NCBI GenBank assembly: GCA_039819085.1
Contig: JBCBSQ010000003.1
Coordinates: 1 to 64,000 of the forward strand
Source of the DNA: MED-G105 sp039819085
Lineage (GTDB): Bacteria; Pseudomonadota; Alphaproteobacteria; Caulobacterales; Parvularculaceae
Reading direction: 5' to 3'
DNA: 64,000 bases
This document shows positions 58,886 through 64,000 of the stretch, in pieces. Below the pieces are notes generated by a model. It was not told the DNA's origin. It worked only from the letters and a program-made list of their open reading frames with translations, and did no database searches. Within the stretch, counting starts at the first letter, position 1. Each line of letters starts with the position of its first letter. Position numbers and translations under genes: made by a program.

Positions 58886-61072
58886 TTAACGGCTGCGGTC
58901 GGCGGCGGCGCACATCACGTCATAGTCGGACAGGCTGATCATTTCGCCGCCGAGCTCCTCCGTGAACGATTTGAAAAAATCATCTGTCGTTGAAAGGACG
59001 CGCTCGACGACGCTTTGGTCTGATGCGTAGTTGTTCCCGCCCGGCGTTAAGGTCGTTGAGTGCAGCGAATAGACGAGCACCCGCGCGCCGGTCGAGAGAA
59101 GGTGCCTCGCGAGGTTTTTCAGCTCCATCACGCTCGGTCCTTCGGGCGTCAGGCGAAGCGGCGAGGTGAGCATCGGCGCGCGCTTCGGCCCGCCGCTCGG
59201 GAAGCCTGGCTCGCCGCCGCCGCCGGTGAAAATTGGCCCCCCGCGGCGGCCATGCGCGCCGGACGCCGGCGTCACCCAGATCGTTCTGACGCCGTCGACC
59301 TCTATGGGAAAGGGTTGGTTCGACATCGTCGTAAAATCGGGTCCGCCGCGCTGACTGAAATTGAAGCTTGGCGACGGACTGAAGTCATGGCGGACGCCAA
59401 TCGCGGCGAGGTCGACGTAGGAATCGACTGAAACGCCATAGCGCCCCGCGCGGTGCGAAATCGCCCGTTCGCCGAAGGCGCGCTCGAAGGCCGTCGCGAG
59501 CGCAGTCAGTTTTTCAAGGTGGACGCGAGGCGGCAGGTTTTTCTGCCAGGAGTAGAACTCTCCTTCGAAGGTTTGATCCGGCGGCGTCGCCCATTGATGC
59601 AGATGCAGGCCGAGATCGGCCAGTCCCTCTCGCTTCAGATTGCGGAAATACTCGGATGACAGAGCATCTGTGATGATCGGATGCGAGAGAAAGCAGAGCG
59701 GCGTCGCGCCGTATCTTTGGCAGATTGCCTGAAACGGATCAAAATCGGTCGGTGGCGCAATCCAATGCGCGTCCCTTCTGAACTCCGCCCAGTCGAAGGC
59801 CTCTTCCGTATCAACGGTGACAATCATCCGTGGACGTTTCGACATGGGCGCGATCCGAACGCGCTTTGCTGAAGGCGGTTGCGATACGAGCCTGGCGCGA
59901 GCGGATCTTTCGATGGCGGCGCTGAAGACGTCGCGAAGTCCCTCTGACGTCTCGCGCCATGAGAATTGCTCCGCATAGGATCTGGTCGCCGAGCGATCCC
60001 AGCCCGGCTTGAGCGTTTCATTCAACGCCTCAGCGAACGCCGCCGGCGAGCGCTCCGAAGCAAGACGACCGGCGGCTTCCTCGGCGATGACCTCGCCACA
60101 CCCCCAGACCGGCGCTGCGACCGCCGGCGCGCCGCACGCCATGGCTTCGAGCAGAACGTTCGGCCATCCTTCGCGCGTGGAGCCGAGGGCGAGGGCGTCC
60201 GCCGCCGTGTAGATCTCGGGGAGAGCCTCATGGGCGCGCGCGCCAAGAAATCTGACGCGGTCCGCGACGCCTTTATCTCTTGCGCGTTCCTCCAGCGACG
60301 ATCGCTCGGGTCCGTCGCCGACGACAAGAAGGGTTGCGTTCGGAAGAAGGGCGACGGCGTCGATGACAAGGTCGTGGCCTTTGCGTTCGACCAAGTGGCC
60401 GACGCTGGCGATGACCGGGCCATTTGCGCCAAGGGCGGCGCGCGCCGCGTCGCGGTCAAGCGGTCGAAAAAGCTGGAGGTCGACGCCGTTGCGCAAGACA
60501 CGAATTTTCTCCGCTGGCGCGCCGAGGCGGACAAGTTCGTCCTTCAGCGCCTGCGCGACGCAAATGACAGTGTCAGCAACGCCAATGGCCGAAAGGATCA
60601 TGCCCCGTTGTCGGGGAAAAGACGGCAGTTGGGTGACGTCGGACCCGCGGGCGGTGAGGATGAGCGGTTTGCCCAGTTCGGCGGCGACGCGCGCGGCCGC
60701 GACGCCATCCGGATACAGATAATGCGCGTCGATGACGTCGAAGTCATCGCCCTGATCGATCATGTCTCGAACGGCTTTGCGGATCGCGCGCTCGAGCGCG
60801 CTCGCTGCGTAAGTCATGCCGACTTTTGGCGGAATTGCGTATCGCGGATGGCTGACCTTCACGCCGCGTCGCGTTTCCTGAGCGGGCGCTCGCGCGAACG
60901 TCGCGTAACGCCCAAAAACAACATGGTCGAACGGAAACCAGGGGACTGGCGCAATGACCCGGACCTCGGCGCCTGTCCTCGCCTGAAAGTCGGCCATTCG
61001 GTTCTCAACGAAGACGCCATGGGTCGGCGCCGCCGCATTCGGGTAGAGCGTCGTTACGGTCAAAACGCGCAT
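58886..61072 (-). CDS. GT4 glycosyltransferase fused to a polysaccharide deacetylase-like (WalW-type) domain
   Basis: A 728-aa two-domain protein. Residues 1-400: GT4/GT-B glycosyltransferase with TLYPNAAAPTHGVFVENRMA, VIDAHYLYPDGVAA, ASVGHLVERKGHDLVIDA, and the EX7E motif in STREGWPNVLLEAMACGAPA. Residues ~410-728: WalW-type deacetylase-like domain starting RPRMIVTVDTEEAFDWAEFR, with LGLHLHQWATPP (His motif) and HRAGRYGVSVDSYVDLAAIG. No stop or frameshift separates them, so this is a true fusion. Such domains are usually separate genes of exopolysaccharide loci. The product should make or modify a surface glycan. Confidence 0.88.
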   Translation of the reverse strand: MRVLTVTTLYPNAAAPTHGVFVENRMADFQARTGAEVRVIAPVPWFPFDHVVFGRYATFARAPAQETRRGVKVSHPRYAIPPKVGMTYAASALERAIRKAVRDMIDQGDDFDVIDAHYLYPDGVAAARVAAELGKPLILTARGSDVTQLPSFPRQRGMILSAIGVADTVICVAQALKDELVRLGAPAEKIRVLRNGVDLQLFRPLDRDAARAALGANGPVIASVGHLVERKGHDLVIDAVALLPNATLLVVGDGPERSSLEERARDKGVADRVRFLGARAHEALPEIYTAADALALGSTREGWPNVLLEAMACGAPAVAAPVWGCGEVIAEEAAGRLASERSPAAFAEALNETLKPGWDRSATRSYAEQFSWRETSEGLRDVFSAAIERSARARLVSQPPSAKRVRIAPMSKRPRMIVTVDTEEAFDWAEFRRDAHWIAPPTDFDPFQAICQRYGATPLCFLSHPIITDALSSEYFRNLKREGLADLGLHLHQWATPPDQTFEGEFYSWQKNLPPRVHLEKLTALATAFERAFGERAISHRAGRYGVSVDSYVDLAAIGVRHDFSPSPSFNFSQRGGPDFTTMSNQPFPIEVDGVRTIWVTPASGAHGRRGGPIFTGGGGEPGFPSGGPKRAPMLTSPLRLTPEGPSVMELKNLARHLLSTGARVLVYSLHSTTLTPGGNNYASDQSVVERVLSTTDDFFKSFTEELGGEMISLSDYDVMCAAADRSR

Positions 61073-61364
61073 CGCTGGATTGTCGCTCCCTGTCGGATGC
61101 GGCGCTTTATCGTCGGCTGTCGCGCCGAAACGTGGTTAAGATGGCGCGCGATCGCCGCCGTCGCCGCTCAATAGACATCCTATTTCGCCGTTAAACCTAG
61201 GTAAGCGCGCGCGCCGTCGTATTGTGGCGAGATTGCGGTCAAAGCTAGGCTAACGTGCGTCGGAACCAACAACTGATAATTATGTCTATCGGGTGATACT
61301 CCCGGCTTACGTGTATCTGTTTTCTGTTTGTTAATTTTTCTGGCCAGATGGACGGAAATCTAGA
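61073..61364. other. Divergent intergenic region, EPS genes
   Basis: A 292-bp region between the divergent GT4-deacetylase and sugar-transferase genes. It holds AT-rich patches (GATAATTATGTC near 61277 and TTTGTTAATTTTTC near 61327) suited to promoters for both directions. No open frame or clear operator is seen. Confidence 0.4.
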
Positions 61365-62261
61365 ATGCATTCCCGCATTGATGATGAATCTGAAGTGTCG
61401 GCACGATTCCTGCTCAACCATGCGGTTATGAGCGGAATGAAGACACCCGGAAATGATGTCGGCGTCAGACGTCGATCAGGGGAATGCGGTATGGAAGTGA
61501 TGTTGCCAACCGCCGTCGGCGGCGCATTCGCTTTTGCAGGCGCATTGGCGTACGGCGCATCGCAGCCTGGCCAGGCCGCGCCGGCGGGACGTAAACGGCG
61601 GACTGATGGCAAGGTCGACTTGCGCGCATTCGCGCCGGCGGACGTCTTTGCGCATTGGAAGAAGGTCGAAACGCCCCTGGCGGCGGGCGCCAAGCGCCTT
61701 GCGGACATCTCGCTGGCGAGCGCGCTGCTGATTTTGGCGTCGCCGATTTGCCTGATCGTCGCCATCGCGATCGCTCTGGAAACGCCCGGGCCTGTCTTCT
61801 ATCGGCAGACGCGGGTCGGCGCAGGCGGTCGGACGTTCCAAATCGTCAAGTTCCGGTCCATGCGTCAGGATGCGGAGCGCGACGGCGCGCAGTGGGCCTC
61901 TGAGAAGGATCCCCGTGTTACGCGCATCGGGCGGCTTATCAGGCATTTGCGCATCGACGAGATTCCTCAAGCCTTCAATGTGCTGGCCGGCGATATGAGT
62001 TTTGTGGGCCCGCGGCCGGAACGGCCGGAGTTCGTTGAGGTGCTGAATGCGCAAATCCCGCACTATGACATGCGCCATATGGTCAAGCCGGGCATCACCG
62101 GATGGGCGCAGGTGAAGTGCAGCTACGGCGCGTCGGTGGAGGACGCGATGGAAAAGCATCGCTTCGACCTGTACTATCTTAAGAACTACAACCTATTGAT
62201 GGACATAAAGATTGTTTTGATGACGTTCCGCGTCGCCCTGTTCGGCGTCGGCAGCCGCTGA
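61365..62261 (+). CDS. Exopolysaccharide sugar transferase (undecaprenyl-phosphate type)
   Basis: A 298-aa bacterial sugar transferase. One membrane segment (LADISLASALLILASPICLI) is followed by the conserved catalytic part: GPVFYRQTRVGAGGRTFQIV, KFRSMRQDAERDGAQWASEK, LRIDEIPQAFNVLAGDMSFV, GPRPERPEFVE, VKPGITGWAQVKC and YNLLMDIKIVLMT. Such enzymes place the first sugar phosphate on the lipid carrier to start glycan synthesis. The N-terminal ~95 residues are unusual; the ATG at 61491 with AGGGGA upstream may be the true start. Confidence 0.93.
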   Translation: MHSRIDDESEVSARFLLNHAVMSGMKTPGNDVGVRRRSGECGMEVMLPTAVGGAFAFAGALAYGASQPGQAAPAGRKRRTDGKVDLRAFAPADVFAHWKKVETPLAAGAKRLADISLASALLILASPICLIVAIAIALETPGPVFYRQTRVGAGGRTFQIVKFRSMRQDAERDGAQWASEKDPRVTRIGRLIRHLRIDEIPQAFNVLAGDMSFVGPRPERPEFVEVLNAQIPHYDMRHMVKPGITGWAQVKCSYGASVEDAMEKHRFDLYYLKNYNLLMDIKIVLMTFRVALFGVGSR

Positions 62262-62487
62262 CCTTCTCCGCGTCTTCGGTGAGATGGAAAACCGTTGAGC
62301 TCCACGCGATTTAGCGCGCGCCAATTGTTGTCTGAGTTGGTCTGGGGGCCGCCTTCCGTAGAAGCGCGACGGCTCTTCGAAGGCGATGATCGGCTCCGGC
62401 TGGGCGCGGCCCGAGACAAAGCGGCGGACGAGCGTGGCGCATTTAGGCGGCGGCGCATAAGGGGCGGCGCAAGAGAGGACGGCCGAC

Positions 62488-64000
62488 ATGCCTTTATCGG
62501 CGGTCATTCCGATGCTGAAGGCGTTACGCTTACGGTCTTGGCGTGCTCTCCGTGACAAGCCGTTGCGGTCCGCCGCCGTCGGGATGGTGGGGCTCCTTGC
62601 GGTTGGCTCGGCCATCCATTGGATCGCCTGTGAGCGCATCGAAATTGGCGAAGCGGGTGCGCCCGAGGCGGGCGCGTCGACCGGCAAAGCGACTGATGAG
62701 GCCCTAGCGGCCCGGCGCTTAGCGGCGCTGACGCGGCGCGCGGCCTTCGAGGCCCGTCCGAGTGAGCGCTCCGCATACGCCCTAGCAGAGGCGCTTATCG
62801 CCGCTGGCGAGTATGAACAGCTAGTCGAGCTTGCTGACGATCCGCGTGCGTCATTCCTTACAGACCCCGCGCGCGAGGCGCTGCGTCTGGAAGCGGATTT
62901 TCGCGCAAACCGGTATGACGAGGCGCGGACGAGGGCTGGGGCGCTGCTGGAAGGTCTGTACAGAACCCACGCCGCGCTCGCGCTCGCCAGAATCGATTAC
63001 CGCCTTGATCCTACGAGACGTGAGAGCGTGGTCGAACGGCTGCGGATCGCAATGGGCGGCGCGCCGCAAGTCGCCGCCGAGGCCTGGCTACTGCGCGCGC
63101 GTGTGGCGCTTGATTCGAATGCGTTCGATCTGGCGTCCAGCGCGGCGCGTCGCGCCGGTGAAGCGGGCGCGCCGCCGAGCCGCGTGAAAGCGCTGGGTGC
63201 GGAGGTTTTGATCCGTCAGGGCCGCCTTAGCGAGGGGGAGGCGGCTATTCTGGACCGCCCAAACTCGGGCGCTGTCGGCGAAATTGATGTCGACGCGCGT
63301 CGGCTTCAGGGGCTTATTCGCTTGCGCCGGGGAGACTATGGCGGGGCGGCCGAAGCGTTCGACGCGATTGCCGGCCCGCTCGACGAGGCGCCTCGAGGCG
63401 AGTTGCTCCGGGCCGTTGCGCGGTTGGGCGCAGGCGATCTTGCGCTCGCCTCGCAGATTGTCGACGCGACGCTGCGGCGCGCGCCAAAGGACTGGGTGGC
63501 GTTGGATCTGAAAATTCTCACCGCCGCCGCCCGCGAAGCGCGTGATGACGTAAGCTACCGCGACGAAATCGAATTGGCGCTTGCGCAACTGGAGGCGGTC
63601 GGCGCGCGCCGCCTCGCGTCGTTTCGACGACTGGCGTTGGCGCGCAGACGGGGCGAACACGAACAGGCGTTTGCGCTCATCGCCGCGGCCGCCGACGCGC
63701 CAGGCCCTGATGCCCAAGGCCCTGACGCGCAAGACCCTGACGCGCTAAGTCCGCGCTTCTCCGCCTCTGGCGTTTCGGATCGTCCGGGAGCGGCGTTTCT
63801 TGTCACCGGCCTCGATTTTCTTTTGGGGCCCGGCGCCAACGGCGCGCTTGATGCGCTCCTCAATGCTGATGACGTTGCGATGGCGATCGCATTGGCGACG
63901 CTGGAGGATGGGGCGGAACCCGCTGGCGTTGCGGCCCCGCCAGGCTTGCGCGCCGGCGCCATCGACGCAGCGCTGCCAACGGCCCTCGCCGGCGAGCGTG
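62488..64000 (+). CDS. TPR-like membrane-anchored protein (3' end beyond the window)
   Basis: The frame stays open from the ATG at 62488 (GAGGA 8 bases upstream) to the window edge, giving at least 504 residues. A single membrane segment near 33-48 (MVGLLAVGSAIHWIA) follows a basic N-terminus, so the rest should be periplasmic. The body is Ala/Arg-rich helical repeats like degenerate TPRs (LRLEADFRANRYDEARTRAG, GLIRLRRGDYGGAAEAFDAI, AVARLGAGDLALASQIVDAT). Three 15-bp repeats coding for G-P-D-A-Q lie at 63703-63747. Position suggests a scaffold in polysaccharide or PEP-CTERM-type export. The assignment is tentative. Confidence 0.75.
   Translation, partial: MPLSAVIPMLKALRLRSWRALRDKPLRSAAVGMVGLLAVGSAIHWIACERIEIGEAGAPEAGASTGKATDEALAARRLAALTRRAAFEARPSERSAYALAEALIAAGEYEQLVELADDPRASFLTDPAREALRLEADFRANRYDEARTRAGALLEGLYRTHAALALARIDYRLDPTRRESVVERLRIAMGGAPQVAAEAWLLRARVALDSNAFDLASSAARRAGEAGAPPSRVKALGAEVLIRQGRLSEGEAAILDRPNSGAVGEIDVDARRLQGLIRLRRGDYGGAAEAFDAIAGPLDEAPRGELLRAVARLGAGDLALASQIVDATLRRAPKDWVALDLKILTAAAREARDDVSYRDEIELALAQLEAVGARRLASFRRLALARRRGEHEQAFALIAAAADAPGPDAQGPDAQDPDALSPRFSASGVSDRPGAAFLVTGLDFLLGPGANGALDALLNADDVAMAIALATLEDGAEPAGVAAPPGLRAGAIDAALPTALAGER
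63703..63747 (+). repeat. Three 15-bp in-frame repeats in the TPR-like gene
   Basis: Three 15-bp units (GGCCCTGATGCCCAA, GGCCCTGACGCGCAA, GACCCTGACGCGCTA) code for G-P-D-A-Q, G-P-D-A-Q and D-P-D-A-L between helical parts of the protein. It is probably a flexible linker expanded by slippage. Confidence 0.85.

Overview
The window is GC-rich DNA with tightly packed, often overlapping genes. The gene set points to an alphaproteobacterium, probably Parvularculales, Hyphomonadales or Caulobacterales-like: a SUF operon led by IscR, trmFO, a glyQ/glyS pair, a periplasmic M1 peptidase beside a DUF6702/HupE-type membrane protein, and exosortase-A-type hydrolases. The taxonomic placement is inferred from gene content only.

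Layout. (1) 1-3638 is the end of an integrated mobile element. It holds the edge of an IS3-like element, a truncated ORF, two paralogous PC4-like proteins, a small accessory ORF and a large serine recombinase. The recombinase reading frame runs straight into a tRNA-Ser(CGA) gene, the probable attachment site. (2) 3577-9290 is host chromosome: a stretch with no clear gene, proC, a small ORF, the DUF6702-HupE protein and an M1 metallopeptidase. (3) 9297-26132 is a compact PKS/NRPS locus. It has an Sfp-type phosphopantetheinyl transferase, a FkbH-like HAD-ACP starter protein, a KS-AT protein, an ACP-aminotransferase-C-PCP-C-A-PCP megaenzyme whose A-domain code reads as glycine, a type II thioesterase, two exosortase-type alpha/beta hydrolases and a Wzx-type flippase. 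This is the most unusual part of the window. (4) 26190-34071 holds glpK, dapF, a cellulose-synthase-like GT2 with two unknown envelope partners, an orphan Vsr endonuclease and a large unknown exported protein. (5) 34173-42773 has glyQ and glyS separated by six small genes (GNAT, YtoQ, DUF1761, an ABM-like protein, a double CDGSH protein and a hot-dog thioesterase), then an SDR, a pirin and a TetR regulator. (6) 42780-47637 has an orphan terminator that may end a small RNA, then trmFO, two paralogous membrane proteins and an alpha/beta hydrolase. (7) 47657-57733 is the SUF iron-sulfur cluster operon under two IscR-type operators, with PaiB, DUF1330, cupin, RidA and VOC genes inserted among the suf genes. 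(8) 57745-64000 has TfoX-like and FliO-like proteins, then envelope polysaccharide genes: a GT4-deacetylase fusion, a sugar transferase and the 5' part of a TPR-like protein that runs off the window.

How the genes fit together. The PPTase should activate the carrier domains of the assembly line. FkbH-ACP probably supplies a C3 starter, KS-AT adds malonate, the aminotransferase makes a beta-amino acid, and the C domains add one or two residues, of which glycine is predicted. No releasing domain is encoded at the end, so release would need the separate thioesterase, one of the hydrolases, or an acceptor outside the locus. In the SUF operon two cysteine desulfurases feed SufB/C/D and an A-type carrier, with IscR sensing cluster supply and probably also controlling the divergent hydrolase gene. 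All functions are inferred from motifs read in the translated sequence; no database search was run.
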